A DNA stretch of 51,751 nucleotides from an uncultured Anaerolineae bacterium (GCA_937944445.1 CALDYP010000013.1:1-51751), one strand, 5' to 3'; positions 22,711-34,791 are shown, counted from the first letter of the stretch. The notes: generated by a model from the sequence alone, not told the origin. Made by a program: numbers and translations.

Positions 22711-23123
22711 CGCGGCAGCTCGTAGAGTTCCAGCAGCACGCCGCCCGTGCTGCGCGGGTGCACGAACACATAGCGGATGCCGTCGCGCTCTTTGGGCGTG
22801 TCGTTCAGAAGCTGCGCCCCGTGCGCGCGCAGGCGCTGCATCGCCGCCTCGATGTCGTCCACCTCAAGGCAGAGGTGGTGCATGCCCGCGCCTTTTTTCG
22901 CCAGATACTGAGCAATGCCGCTGTCCTCGCTGATGGGCTGCACCAGCTCAAGGTGCGCCTCGCCCGCCTCCAAGAAGGCGATGTCCACGGCTTCCTGCGC
23001 GACGCGCTTTCGCTCGCCGACGGGCAGCCCCAGCGCGTCGCGCCAGAACGCCAGCCCAGCGTCAATGTCTGGCACGACGATGGCCACGTGGTTGATGCGG
23101 AACTGGCTTGGTGTGTCGCTCAT
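22707..23123 (-). CDS. mce: Methylmalonyl-CoA epimerase
   Basis: A 138-residue vicinal-oxygen-chelate protein matching methylmalonyl-CoA epimerase in length and motifs: NHVAIVVPD (metal His12), AHLELVQP, GMHHLCLEV (metal His) and VLLELYEL (C-terminal Glu). It converts (S)- to (R)-methylmalonyl-CoA, linking the carboxylase encoded at 31206-34791 with the mutase encoded at 26267 and 48470. GGAGG five bases before the ATG is a strong ribosome site. It is the first gene of a pair with the methyltransferase. Confidence 0.92.
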   Translation of the reverse strand: MSDTPSQFRINHVAIVVPDIDAGLAFWRDALGLPVGERKRVAQEAVDIAFLEAGEAHLELVQPISEDSGIAQYLAKKGAGMHHLCLEVDDIEAAMQRLRAHGAQLLNDTPKERDGIRYVFVHPRSTGGVLLELYELPR

Positions 23124-23181
23124 CTTCTCCTCCGTGCGTTCTTCTCTTCTACAGCATAGCGCAGAAACTGCCGCGTCCCCA

Positions 23182-23236
23182 GCCTCATCCCCCCAACCCC
23201 CTTCTCCGTCGGGAGAAGAGGGCTTCAGCCGCAGGC
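23182..23236. repeat. Dispersed palindromic intergenic repeat
   Basis: GCCTCATCCCCCCAACCCC, then CTTCTCC..GGAGAAG, followed by CTTCAGCCGCAGGC (also at 38807-38820). It lies in the gap 23124-23356 between mce and the acyl-CoA dehydrogenase; the rest of the gap holds only the promoter below. Same family as 4647-4687, 47484-47545 and 48216-48277. Confidence 0.75.
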
Positions 23237-23311
23237 AGGGGCACGGAGCGCGACATCTGCGTCCTTCTCTACCTGTTTGAACACACCTACCCCATAGCCC
23301 ATCTTCATCGC

Positions 23312-23317
23312 TATAAT
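23312..23317 (+). promoter_or_regulatory. -10 box of the acyl-CoA dehydrogenase operon
   Basis: Perfect TATAAT 40 bases upstream of ATG 23357. No -35 recognised. Confidence 0.6.
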
Positions 23318-23356
23318 TGAATCGAAAATCGTTTATTAGCAGATTTGAGGTGCAAG

Positions 23357-24547
23357 ATGGTTTTGGAACAGACGGGCACGCCGCTCACGCTCACGTTGAC
23401 CCCCGAACACGAGATGCTGCTCAACACCGTGCGCGACTTCGCCCAAAAGGAGATCGTGCCCATCGCCGAGCACTACGACCACAGCGGCGACTTCCCGATG
23501 GAGACCATCAAGAAGATGGCCGAGATGGGGCTGATGGGGATTGAAGTGCCGGAAGAGTACGGCGGCGCAGGGATGGACGTGCTGGCCTACGTGCTGGCGC
23601 TGGTCGAAATCGCTAAGGCCGACGCCAGCCACAGCACGATCATGAGCGTCAACAACAGCCTCTACTGCAACGGCATCATGCTCTTCGGAACGGAAGAGCA
23701 AAAGCGCCGCTGGGTGACGCCCGTCGCCAGCGGTGAGAAGATCGGCGCGTACAGCTTGACCGAGCCGATGAGCGGCAGCGACGCCGCCACGATGGCCAGC
23801 CGCGCCGTCCTCAACGAGGCGGGCACGCACTACATCATCAACGGGCGCAAGAGCTGGGTCACCAGCGGCCCTGTGGCGGATTATGTCGTGCTCTTCACGA
23901 TGACTGACCCCGAGAAGGGCAGCAAAGGCGTCAGCGCGTTCTTGATCGACACATCACAGCCGGGCTTCCACCGCGGCAAGAAAGAACCCAAGCTGGGCAT
24001 CCGCGCCAGCGCCACCAGCGAGCTGATCTTTGAGGACTACGCCTGCCCCGTCGAGAACATGCTGGGCAAGCGCGGCGAGGGCTTCAAGATCGCCATGACC
24101 GTGCTCGACGCAGGGCGCATCGGCATCGCGGCGCAGGCGCTGGGCATTGCCGAGGCGGCCTATGAGGCGTCCGTCCGCTACGCACGCGAGCGACAGGCCT
24201 TCGGCGGCCCCATCGGCCAGTTCCAGATGATCCAGCAGAAGATCGCCGACATGAAGACGCGCATCGAGGCCAGCCGCCACCTGATCTACAACGCCTGCCT
24301 CGCCAAGATGCGCGCCAAAGTCACCGGCGAGCGCTACACGCTGGAGGCCAGCATGGCCAAGCTCTTCGCCAGCGAAACCGCCCAGTTCGTCACCGATGAG
24401 GCCGTTCAAATCCACGGCGGCATGGGCTACAGCAAGGAGATGCCCGTCGAGCGCTACTACCGCGACGCGCGCATCACCCGCATCTACGAGGGAACCAGCG
24501 AAATCCAGCGCATGGTGATCGCCCGCCACGAACTGGGGATGCGCTAA
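23357..24547 (+). CDS. Acyl-CoA dehydrogenase (short-chain/butyryl type)
   Basis: A 396-residue flavoprotein of the short-chain acyl-CoA dehydrogenase type. It has the substrate/FAD segment YSLTEPMSGSDA, KSWVTSG, RQAFGGPIGQFQ, and the catalytic Glu (about 378) in RIYEGTSEIQR. It forms the alpha-beta double bond of acyl-CoAs and passes electrons to ETF. ATG 23357 is chosen because GAGG (23347-23350) is six bases upstream; the in-frame TTG at 23345 would overlap that site. It heads a run of acyl-CoA genes through the mutase at 26267, suggesting fatty-acid or branched-chain amino-acid degradation to propionyl-CoA. Confidence 0.93.
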   Translation: MVLEQTGTPLTLTLTPEHEMLLNTVRDFAQKEIVPIAEHYDHSGDFPMETIKKMAEMGLMGIEVPEEYGGAGMDVLAYVLALVEIAKADASHSTIMSVNNSLYCNGIMLFGTEEQKRRWVTPVASGEKIGAYSLTEPMSGSDAATMASRAVLNEAGTHYIINGRKSWVTSGPVADYVVLFTMTDPEKGSKGVSAFLIDTSQPGFHRGKKEPKLGIRASATSELIFEDYACPVENMLGKRGEGFKIAMTVLDAGRIGIAAQALGIAEAAYEASVRYARERQAFGGPIGQFQMIQQKIADMKTRIEASRHLIYNACLAKMRAKVTGERYTLEASMAKLFASETAQFVTDEAVQIHGGMGYSKEMPVERYYRDARITRIYEGTSEIQRMVIARHELGMR

Positions 24548-24548
24548 G

Positions 24549-25583
24549 ATGCGCGCCGCAGTCCTCACCGGCCACGGCGGTTTGGAGGTCGTCCAGTATG
24601 TGGAGGACCTCCCCATCCCAGAGCCTGCCGCAGGCGAGGTGCGTCTGAAGATGCACAGCGCTGCGCTCAACCGGTTGGATCTGTTCGTGCGCGCGGGCTG
24701 GCCCGGCCTCAACCTGTCCTTCCCCCATGTGATCGGCAGCGACGGCGCGGGCTACGTGGACGCGCTGGGCGCGGGCGTGCAGGGCTTGGCCGTGGGCGAC
24801 CCCGTCGCGGTCGATCCGAGCGTGTTCCCCTCCGTTCGCGCCGCGCACACCGACTATGAGAACCAAGACCGCATCGCCATCATGGGTGAGCATCACAGCG
24901 GCTTCGCGGCGGAATACGTCTGCGTGCCCGCCGCCAACTGCGTCAAAGTACCCAACGGCTTCGACTTGCAGCAGGCCGCTGCGGCGGGGCTGGTCTACGT
25001 CACGGCGTGGCATTCGCTCATCACCCGCGGCGGCTTGCAGGCCGGCGACCACGTGCTAATCGTCGGCGCGGGCGGCGGCGTCAACACCGCCAGCGTTCAG
25101 ATCGCGCGGCTGGCTGGGGCCACCGTCTACGTGGTCGGCAGCAGCGAAGAGAAATGCGCCCGCGCGCTGAAGATGGGCGCGCACTACGCCATCAACCGCC
25201 AAGAACATCCGCAGTGGTCGAAAGAGGTTTACCGCTTGACCGACAAGCGCGGCGTCGATTACGTCGTGGACAACGTCGGCAAAGACACGCTCGGCCAGAG
25301 CCTGCGCGCGCTGCGCATTGGCGGCTCGATCCTCGTCGTCGGCGGCACGTCGGGCTACAACGCTGAACTGCCGCTCAATCAACTGTTCGCCCGTCAGATC
25401 GCCATTATCGGCAGCACGATGGGCACGCACAAGGACTACGTGACGGTGATGAACCTGATCTTTGCGGGCCGGCTGAACGCGGTCATCGGCAAGGTGTTCC
25501 CGCTGGAACACGCCCGCGACGCCCAAGCGACGCTGGAAGCGTTCGACGTGTTCGGCAAGGTGGTGCTGAGTATTGGCGCATGA
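24549..25583 (+). CDS. MDR-family (quinone oxidoreductase-like) dehydrogenase
   Basis: A 344-residue medium-chain dehydrogenase/reductase with a GroES-like N-domain and an NAD(P) domain (VLIVGAGGGVNTASVQIA). The catalytic-zinc Cys/His pair of alcohol dehydrogenases is not evident (NRLDLFVRAG at that place), nor is the four-Cys structural zinc loop. It is therefore closer to zinc-free reductases such as quinone or enoyl/acryloyl-CoA reductases. One base separates it from the acyl-CoA dehydrogenase, so an acyl-CoA-related role is possible, but the substrate is unproven. Confidence 0.8.
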   Translation: MRAAVLTGHGGLEVVQYVEDLPIPEPAAGEVRLKMHSAALNRLDLFVRAGWPGLNLSFPHVIGSDGAGYVDALGAGVQGLAVGDPVAVDPSVFPSVRAAHTDYENQDRIAIMGEHHSGFAAEYVCVPAANCVKVPNGFDLQQAAAAGLVYVTAWHSLITRGGLQAGDHVLIVGAGGGVNTASVQIARLAGATVYVVGSSEEKCARALKMGAHYAINRQEHPQWSKEVYRLTDKRGVDYVVDNVGKDTLGQSLRALRIGGSILVVGGTSGYNAELPLNQLFARQIAIIGSTMGTHKDYVTVMNLIFAGRLNAVIGKVFPLEHARDAQATLEAFDVFGKVVLSIGA

Positions 25584-26185
25584 GGAAAATACCTCCCACC
25601 GAGACGGAACTCAAGCTCTACACGCCCGACCACGCGCCGATTGTGCAGCAGATGCACGCGCTGGGGGCGCGGCTGGTCTACCCGCGCGTGCTAGAGCGCA
25701 ACGTGCGCTATGAGGACGCCCAAAACAGCCTCACAGGCCGCGGCGTCGTGCTGCGCCTGCGCCAAGACAGCCGCGCCCGCCTGACGTACAAGGACGGCGG
25801 CGCAGTGCATGACGGCATCTCAAGCCGCAGCGAGCTGGAGGTAGAAGTGAGCGACTTCCAGTTGATGCACCTCATCTTGGAGCGGCTGGGCTTCCACACC
25901 GCGTTGATCTACGAGAAGTACCGCACGACCTATGAGTACTACGGCGCGGAGATCGTCATCGATGAGCTGCCGTTTGGCAACTTCGTCGAGATTGAAGGCG
26001 ACGCCCCAACGATCGAGAGCATCGTGCAGGCGCTGGGCTTACAAGGCGCGCAGCGCGTGACGGCCAGCTACACCGCCCTGTTCGAGAAGCTCAAAGCTGC
26101 GCTCAACCTGCCCTTCCGCGATCTGACGTTTGAGAACTTCGAGAACGTGGCAGTTCCAAGCCGCTTCTTCGAGGAAGTTAGGTAA
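25580..26185 (+). CDS. CYTH-domain protein (class IV adenylate cyclase-like)
   Basis: A 201-residue CYTH protein. The diagnostic ExExK motif is at residues 8-12 (ETELK), followed by a tunnel of alternating charged strands (VVLRLRQDS, RLTYK, RSELEVEV, EIVIDELPFGNFVEIEG). The family includes CyaB-type adenylate cyclases and thiamine or inorganic triphosphatases, all acting on triphosphates with divalent metal. Activity cannot be chosen from sequence. It overlaps the MDR gene by 4 bases (ATGA), so it belongs to this operon, an unexplained partner for acyl-CoA enzymes. Confidence 0.85.
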   Translation: MRKIPPTETELKLYTPDHAPIVQQMHALGARLVYPRVLERNVRYEDAQNSLTGRGVVLRLRQDSRARLTYKDGGAVHDGISSRSELEVEVSDFQLMHLILERLGFHTALIYEKYRTTYEYYGAEIVIDELPFGNFVEIEGDAPTIESIVQALGLQGAQRVTASYTALFEKLKAALNLPFRDLTFENFENVAVPSRFFEEVR

Positions 26186-26266
26186 GATGAGCTTGGAAGA
26201 GGGTGAACAGATCCTCCCAACTCTGATCGATGACGATCCACAACCTTTACTATCGGAGCAGGCCCC

Positions 26267-27910
<1,644 letters not shown>

Positions 27911-27929
27911 ACCCTCGTTGGAGCTATAC

Positions 27930-28202
27930 ATGACGCGCAGCCCGATGAAAAGCCTGATTGTGTTCATCAGCCTGATTACCGCGATTGCCTTTTTAGGCTT
28001 GTCAATCATCTCAACGTGGCAAATTTTCACGTCGCTGATCTCCGGCGGCGATTCGCTGCGCGGCGAGCTGTGGGCGCTGCTCATTATGACCTTCACCGCC
28101 GGCGTCATCATGATCCTGCTGGCGTGGGGCATCACCGAGGTAGGCAGCCGCCCCTCGACCCCGCGCCCAGCCGCTGCCGCCGCCAGCGACGAGGAAGAGT
28201 AA
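27930..28202 (+). CDS. Small two-helix membrane protein
   Basis: A 90-residue protein with two hydrophobic helices (about residues 7-30 and 48-70), a short loop with SGGDSLRGE, and an acidic Ala-rich tail ending in DEEE. ATG 27930 has GGAG (27920-27923) six bases upstream. It lies 19 bases after the mutase gene and is probably co-transcribed. No family recognised; function unknown. Confidence 0.65.
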   Translation: MTRSPMKSLIVFISLITAIAFLGLSIISTWQIFTSLISGGDSLRGELWALLIMTFTAGVIMILLAWGITEVGSRPSTPRPAAAAASDEEE

Positions 28203-28228
28203 CGCTCATTCCCACAACCACTGGATCG

Positions 28229-28315
28229 CAGACGAATCACAGCAGGCGAAAGGCGTGATTCATCCATGATCATCCAAAGGATTACGTGCGTGTCGAGAAG
28301 ATACGGCACAACCAT
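28229..28315 (-). pseudogene. vapC (PIN toxin) 5' remnant
   Basis: On the minus strand, from ATG 28315, the frame reads VVPYLLDTHVILWM and then DESRLSPAVIRL, the typical opening of VapC-type PIN toxins (LLDTHVLLW...D..LS). Homology ends after about 29 codons and the rest of the domain is missing, so this is a truncated relic. It lies 18 bases downstream of the queG stop, same strand. The remaining gap (28203-28333) holds nothing else recognisable. Confidence 0.6.
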
Positions 28316-28333
28316 CCCTCATTCATTAGAAAA

Positions 28334-29359
28334 CTAAGCCACCACCTCAAGCGCCCACGCGGCGTGCTCGGCGATGAGCGGGCTGGCGTGCCGCGTGAGG
28401 GCGACCAGCAGCGGCTTGAGCGCCGGGTCGCGGCTGTTGCCCGCGGCGATGCAAGCGTTGCGCACCATGCGCTCGTAGCCCGTCCGCAGGATGGCGCTGC
28501 CCGCAAACCGCGCTGCGAAATCCTGCGGGGTCATCGTCAACAGCCACGCCAGCGGCGGCGCGGCGCGGTCAAGCGCCACACTGCGGAACGCCTCTTCCTG
28601 CGTAAGCGCGCTGAAGCGCTGCCACGGGCATACCTCTTGGCACACATCGCAGCCGTAGACCCAGTTGCCGAACGACGCGCGCAAGTCCTCTGGGATGGAG
28701 CCTTTGTTCTCGATGGTGTGGTAGCTGATGCAGCGGCGCGCGTCGAGCACGTAGGGCGCGGGGAAGGCATCCGTTGGGCAAGCGGCGAGGCAGCGCGTGC
28801 AGCGCCCGCACATCGTCGCAGGGTGCGGCGGGTCTGGCTCCAGCTCAGCCGTTGTCAGAATTTCGCCGACGAAGAAATAGCTGCCGCGCCGTGGGTGGAT
28901 GAGCATCGTGTTCTTGCCGATGAAGCCGAGGCCAGCCTGCTGGGCGTGGCTGCGCTCCAAGATCGCGCCCGTGTCAACGTACACCGCGCTGGATTCCCCC
29001 AGCCACACGGCGAGCTGCTTCAGCCGCGGCAGCATCACGTCGTGGTAGTCCACCCCCCATGCATACGACGCGATCCGCCCGCGCGCAGGGTCGTTCAGCA
29101 CATCAAGCGGGATCGACTGGGCGTAATCCAGCACGACGACCACTACCGAGCGCACCTGCGGCAGGATGACGTTCAGATCGCGCCGCCGCGCTACCCGGTC
29201 AGGCCGCGCGAGGTAGCCCATGCTGCCGTGCATCCCCGCGTCGATCCAGCGCTCATAGGCCGCCAGCGTCGGCGAGGGGGCGGCCTCTACTACGCCCAGC
29301 GCGCTGAAGCCCAACGCCTGCGCCTGCGCTCTGAGAGCATTCTTGAGGTCATCCGTCAT
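28334..29359 (-). CDS. queG: Epoxyqueuosine reductase
   Basis: A 341-residue QueG. It reduces epoxyqueuosine to queuosine in tRNA, using cobalamin and two [4Fe-4S] clusters. Cluster ligands are visible in CGRCTRCLAACP and CDVCQEVCPW. The catalytic Asp lies in YVDTGAILER, and GFIGKNTMLIHP is typical. The C-terminal tail is a short HEAT-like helical extension. Together with tgt at 8559-9665 it places the end of the queuosine pathway in this genome. It is divergent from the O-antigen-ligase-like gene; the start at 29359 has weak Shine-Dalgarno support. Confidence 0.95.
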   Translation of the reverse strand: MTDDLKNALRAQAQALGFSALGVVEAAPSPTLAAYERWIDAGMHGSMGYLARPDRVARRRDLNVILPQVRSVVVVVLDYAQSIPLDVLNDPARGRIASYAWGVDYHDVMLPRLKQLAVWLGESSAVYVDTGAILERSHAQQAGLGFIGKNTMLIHPRRGSYFFVGEILTTAELEPDPPHPATMCGRCTRCLAACPTDAFPAPYVLDARRCISYHTIENKGSIPEDLRASFGNWVYGCDVCQEVCPWQRFSALTQEEAFRSVALDRAAPPLAWLLTMTPQDFAARFAGSAILRTGYERMVRNACIAAGNSRDPALKPLLVALTRHASPLIAEHAAWALEVVA

Positions 29360-29388
29360 CGCTTGGCGCTTATCCCTGCTTTTTACAG

Positions 29389-29394
29389 TATACT
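29389..29394 (+). promoter_or_regulatory. -10 box giving a probable leaderless transcript
   Basis: TATACT only six bases before ATG 29401. The transcription start would fall on or next to the start codon, and no Shine-Dalgarno sequence precedes the gene. Confidence 0.5.
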
Positions 29395-29400
29395 GGACGA

Positions 29401-30717
29401 ATGCGCCTGCGTCTGCTTCACTCCCTGAGTTTGATCACCCTGCTGCTGACCGTCACGTTCAAGGCGTGGCCCGGGACCGCCATCCCCTTCAGCGCGGATT
29501 ACGTGCTGGGGTTCGTGTTCGTCGTGCCGCTGATCGGAGCGTTGGGCGCGTGGGCGCTGAGCGGCTTCAAGGGCGCTGGCCAACTCGTGGCCGACAGGTG
29601 GCGCGGCCTGTGGGCGCTGGGCGTGATGCTGTTTGCAGCGTGGGCGTGGCTCTCGCAGCGTTGGGCGCTGCTGAGCAGCACACGCGACGCCCTCGCCCAA
29701 AACGCCGCTCTAACTTACGCGCTGGTGGGGGCGTTCAGCGTGTTGAGCGCGTGCTGCCCGCCGCCGCGCCGCGCCCTGTACGGCGTCTTGGTGGCCGCGC
29801 TGCTGGTGAGCGCTGTCGTGGCCATCGGCCAGAGCGCCGCGCAGCGCGAGCTGGGGTTGAACCTGTTGGGCGAACAGCGCAGCCTCGACCCCGCGCAGTC
29901 CGGCGTGTCGGTCGTCCAGAGCGGCGAGGCGCGCCTGCTGCGGGCGTATGGGCTGCTGCCGCACCCCAACATCTTAGGTGGGGTGCTGGCGGTGGGCGCG
30001 GCGTGGCTGCTCGCGCACAGCGCCGAGGCGCACAGGCGTTGGCTGCGGCTGGGCGCGCTGGCGCTGGTCTTCTGGGCGCTGTGTTTGACGTTCAGCCGCG
30101 GCGCGTGGATCGCGCTGGCCGTGAGCGGCACGTTCATCGTCGCGTGGCACGCGCGGGCGCACACCCTGCGCGCGCTGCGGCTGCCGCTGGCCGCGCTCGC
30201 ATTTGTGGGGCTGGCCTTCGCGGCGGCCTACCAGCCGTTTCTGCTGGCGCGCGCCAACGTCAACGGTGAGGCGCTCGAACAGCGCTCTGTCGCCGAGCGC
30301 GTGATCTACACCCAGATCGCCCTTGAAGCCATCCAGAGCGCGCCGCTGCGCGGGGTCGGCGCGGGCAACTTCGCGTGGTACGCTGCGCGCTACCTCGCTA
30401 GCCGCCCCGAGTACAACCTGCGCGGGACGAACGTGCACCAAGTGGCGCTGCTCATCGTCGCGGAGTTGGGGGCGGTGGGGTTCGGGCTGTTCGCAGGGAT
30501 CGTCACGCTGCCGCTGCTGCGCGGGGGCTGGCTACTCTGGCGGCGGCGTGACGATTGGCAGCGGTTGGGGGCGCTGGCCGGGGCGGTGGTCTTGGCGCTC
30601 GTCGGCTTCGTCGATCATTACCCCGTTGCCATCCCACAAGTCATGCTGCTGTGGTGGGCGCTGCTGGCGCTGGCGATGCAGCCCCACCCCGCCGATTACG
30701 CCTCAGCCGGCGCGTAG
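29401..30717 (+). CDS. O-antigen ligase/polymerase-like membrane protein
   Basis: A 438-residue protein with about ten hydrophobic segments and a large loop near residues 280-330 ([16 protein letters not shown]), the layout of the Wzy_C (O-antigen ligase/polymerase) family. LPHPNILGG and [10 protein letters not shown] are typical family segments. It probably polymerises or ligates a surface glycan outside the membrane; the glycan is unknown. No other glycan genes are adjacent, though GT-C proteins occur at 34868-38595. The 3' end overlaps that of the convergent CopZ-like gene by 22 bases. Confidence 0.8.
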   Translation: MRLRLLHSLSLITLLLTVTFKAWPGTAIPFSADYVLGFVFVVPLIGALGAWALSGFKGAGQLVADRWRGLWALGVMLFAAWAWLSQRWALLSSTRDALAQNAALTYALVGAFSVLSACCPPPRRALYGVLVAALLVSAVVAIGQSAAQRELGLNLLGEQRSLDPAQSGVSVVQSGEARLLRAYGLLPHPNILGGVLAVGAAWLLAHSAEAHRRWLRLGALALVFWALCLTFSRGAWIALAVSGTFIVAWHARAHTLRALRLPLAALAFVGLAFAAAYQPFLLARANVNGEALEQRSVAERVIYTQIALEAIQSAPLRGVGAGNFAWYAARYLASRPEYNLRGTNVHQVALLIVAELGAVGFGLFAGIVTLPLLRGGWLLWRRRDDWQRLGALAGAVVLALVGFVDHYPVAIPQVMLLWWALLALAMQPHPADYASAGA

Positions 30718-30905
30718 TCGATCTCGCGCAGTTTGGCCACGATCTCATCCCATGTGGCCGGCGCGTCAAACGTCACCGTCACTTGGCGCGTGTCCTTGCT
30801 GCCCTCCACTTGCTGCACACCAGCCAACGCCCCCAGCTCGTTCTTGATCGTGCGCACGCAGCCATCACAGCCGATATTCGGCACTTCGAACGTCTTCGTC
30901 TCCAT
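30696..30905 (-). CDS. Heavy-metal-associated (HMA) domain protein, CopZ-like
   Basis: A 69-residue ferredoxin-like HMA domain with the metal motif IGCDGC (Cys13, Cys16), replacing the usual M-x-C-x-x-C methionine by Ile. Such proteins carry Cu(I) or similar ions to P-type ATPases. No partner ATPase is nearby; the SCO1 homologue at 5231 is the only other copper protein recognised here. GGGGAG nine bases before the ATG is a clear ribosome site. Its 3' end overlaps the ligase-like gene. Confidence 0.88.
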   Translation of the reverse strand: METKTFEVPNIGCDGCVRTIKNELGALAGVQQVEGSKDTRQVTVTFDAPATWDEIVAKLREIDYAPAEA

Positions 30906-31205
30906 CCTGATGATCTCCCCTGTTTGCTATGTTTACCCTGTAGAAAATCAAACCATAATTCTTCTCAGTTCAATCTTAACCTTGTCGAAATTCGTTGTAT
31001 AGTCATAGACAGTACGGCGAGCGTCTTTATATCCAACCGATCCTGCGGAGGCCTGCCAGAATGGCCCAACGCCCGCCGCACCTTGCCACGAGCGCCTGCT
31101 TGCGGCAGAACCGTTTATGATTTGCAGTGTTCTTATCGACAGGGAAACGCTCCAGCGCTGAACAACTTTGCGCGCGGGGGCTGTATTTTGAAAAGGCTTT
31201 TGACT
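30906..31205. other. 300-base gene-free region upstream of the carboxylase operon
   Basis: No credible coding frame. On the plus strand TATAGT (30998-31003) and TATGAT (31116-31121) are possible -10 boxes, giving leaders of about 195 or 80 bases. GCCGCA...TGCGGC (about 31077-31105) can form a hairpin between them. No known riboswitch class was recognised. Confidence 0.4.
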
Positions 31206-32756
<1,551 letters not shown>

Positions 32757-32767
32757 GAGACCGGCCG

Positions 32768-34291
32768 ATGCCCGCTGAAACGCGCAACATCCAAAAGATC
32801 CTGATCGCCAACCGCGGCGAGATTGCCGTGCGCATCATCCGCGCCTGCCGTGACCTCGGCATCGAGACGGTGGCCGTCTACAGCGACGTCGACCGCAGCG
32901 CGCTGCACGTGCGCTACGCCGATGAGGCCGTCCACATCGGCCCGCCGCCCCCACGCGAGAGCTACCTGCGCATGGACAAGATCCTTGAGGCCGCCAAGCT
33001 TACCAAAGCCAGCGCCATCCACCCCGGCTATGGCTTCCTCGCTGAAAACGCCGACTTTGCGCAGGCCGTCGCGGATGAAGGCCTCGTCTTCATCGGCCCC
33101 TCGCCCCACGCCATCGCCACGATGGGCGACAAGCAGGCCGCCCGCACCGCGGTAAAAAAGAACAACGTCCCGCTCATCCCCGGCACGGAACCCGGCCTGA
33201 GCGATGAGGAGCTGATCGCCGCCGCCGAGCGCATCGGCTACCCCGTCATGGTCAAGGCGGCGGCAGGCGGCGGCGGCAAGGGGATGCGCCCCGTCTACAA
33301 CCCCGAGGACTTGCCCGCCGCGCTGGCCACGGCCCACCGCGAGGCCGAAAGCGCCTTCGGCAACGGTGAGGTGTACCTTGAAAAGCTGCTCGTCGGCGCG
33401 CGCCACATCGAGTTCCAAATCCTCGGCGACATGCACGGCAACATCGTCCACCTCGGCGAGCGCGAGTGCAGCATCCAGCGCCGCAACCAGAAGCTGGTGG
33501 AAGAAGCCCCCAGCCCCTTCATGGACGAAGACCTGCGCCGCCGCATGGGCGAGATGGCCATCGCCGCCGCCCGCAGCGTGGACTACTACAACGCCGGCAC
33601 GATTGAATGCATGGTCGACAAAGACCGCAACTTCTACTTCCTTGAGATGAACACCCGCCTACAGGTTGAACACCCCGTGACGGAACTCATCAGCGGCATC
33701 GACCTCGTCAAGGAGCAGATCCGCATCGCGCGCGGCCGCCGCATGACCCCCACCGAGAACTTGATGCACCCCAAAGCGTGGGCCATCGAGTGCCGCATCA
33801 ACGCCGAAGACCCCTACAACAACTTCATCCCCGACACCGGCACGATCACCATCAGCAGCACGCCGAAGGGGCCGGGCGTGCGCGTCGACAGCGGCATCTA
33901 CGCCGGCTACGAGATTACGCCCTACTACGACAGCATGATCGCCAAGCTCATCACCGTGGGCGACACGCGCAACGAGGCCCTGCTGCGCATGCGCCGCGCC
34001 CTGAGCGAGTACGTCATCATGGGCGTCAAGAACAACATCCCCTTCCACATCAACCTGATGAACAGCGTCTCGTTCATCGCCGGCCAGTTCGACACGCGCT
34101 TCATCGAAGAGCGCTTCAGCATGACCACCTACGAGGCCAACCCCACCCCTGCCGAGCTGGAGACCGCCGCCATCGTGGCGACGCTCGTCGCCCACCGCCG
34201 CCAGCAGCTCGCCTCGCAGGTCGTCGCGCCCCCCAAGCGCGACACCAGCAACTGGAAATGGGTCAGCCGGTGGGAGCGCCTGCGGAGGTAG
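32768..34291 (+). CDS. pccA: Biotin carboxylase subunit of acyl-CoA carboxylase
   Basis: A 507-residue biotin carboxylase (ATP-grasp). Motifs are KILIANRGEIAVRIIRACR, IHPGYGFLAENADFA, the glycine-rich ATP loop AAAGGGGKGM, and the catalytic FLEMNTRLQVEHPVTE. It carboxylates the biotin of the carrier encoded next. A single-domain form of about 500 residues means the biotin carrier is a separate polypeptide here. AGGAG overlaps the pccB stop, eight bases before the ATG, so the genes are coupled. Confidence 0.94.
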   Translation: MPAETRNIQKILIANRGEIAVRIIRACRDLGIETVAVYSDVDRSALHVRYADEAVHIGPPPPRESYLRMDKILEAAKLTKASAIHPGYGFLAENADFAQAVADEGLVFIGPSPHAIATMGDKQAARTAVKKNNVPLIPGTEPGLSDEELIAAAERIGYPVMVKAAAGGGGKGMRPVYNPEDLPAALATAHREAESAFGNGEVYLEKLLVGARHIEFQILGDMHGNIVHLGERECSIQRRNQKLVEEAPSPFMDEDLRRRMGEMAIAAARSVDYYNAGTIECMVDKDRNFYFLEMNTRLQVEHPVTELISGIDLVKEQIRIARGRRMTPTENLMHPKAWAIECRINAEDPYNNFIPDTGTITISSTPKGPGVRVDSGIYAGYEITPYYDSMIAKLITVGDTRNEALLRMRRALSEYVIMGVKNNIPFHINLMNSVSFIAGQFDTRFIEERFSMTTYEANPTPAELETAAIVATLVAHRRQQLASQVVAPPKRDTSNWKWVSRWERLRR

Positions 34292-34293
34292 CC

Positions 34294-34791
34294 ATGAAAT
34301 ATCTGACAATCATCAACAACGAACAATTTGAAGTCGAAATCAACCGCGACGGCACGCTGACGGTCAACGGCCAAGTGCACGAGATCGACTTCCGCAGCAT
34401 TGGCCCCGGGCGCTACTCGCTCTTGAAGAACCACAAATCGCTGGAAATCGTGGTGGAGATCACCGATCAAGGCTATGAAATCTTGATGGGCGGGCGGCGC
34501 TACACTGGCCAAGTGCTGGATGAGCGCGCCATCTCGATGGCCAACCGCAAAGGCGGCCTGCGCTTCGACACGGGCGAAGTTCACTCGCCGATGCCGGGGC
34601 TGATCGTACAAGTGACGGTGGCCGTCGGCGACATCGTGGCGGAGGGGCAGACCGTCGTCATCCTTGAGAGCATGAAGATGCAGAACGAGTTGAAAGCGCC
34701 GCGCGCGGGCAAGGTGGAGCAGGTGCTCATCGCGCAGGGGCAAACCGTCGAGAAGGGCGCGCTGCTCGTCGTCATCGGTGACGCCGATTAG
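34294..34791 (+). CDS. Biotin carboxyl carrier protein
   Basis: A 165-residue carrier starting at ATG 34294, two bases after pccA, with GGAGG (34284-34288) five bases upstream. Residues about 95-165 form the biotinyl domain with the lysine motif ESMKMQNE. Residues about 1-85 form an extra beta-rich domain of the kind that docks acyl-CoA carboxylase subunits. It shuttles carboxybiotin between the subunits encoded at 32768 and 31206. The longer frame beginning inside pccA is rejected. Confidence 0.93.
   Translation: MKYLTIINNEQFEVEINRDGTLTVNGQVHEIDFRSIGPGRYSLLKNHKSLEIVVEITDQGYEILMGGRRYTGQVLDERAISMANRKGGLRFDTGEVHSPMPGLIVQVTVAVGDIVAEGQTVVILESMKMQNELKAPRAGKVEQVLIAQGQTVEKGALLVVIGDAD

Noticed and set aside
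28016-28258. 80-codon plus-strand frame over the small membrane protein gene
   Set aside because: His/Arg/Ala-rich product typical of an out-of-frame reading; the two-helix frame has a proper ribosome site.
30555-31205. Upstream in-frame extension of pccB running through the CopZ-like gene
   Set aside because: It overlaps two other genes and the promoter region, and family proteins begin near [14 protein letters not shown] at 31206.
33778-34293. Upstream in-frame extension of the biotin carrier inside pccA
   Set aside because: His/Gln/Arg-rich shadow of the biotin carboxylase; GGAGG and ATG at 34294 give a clear start.
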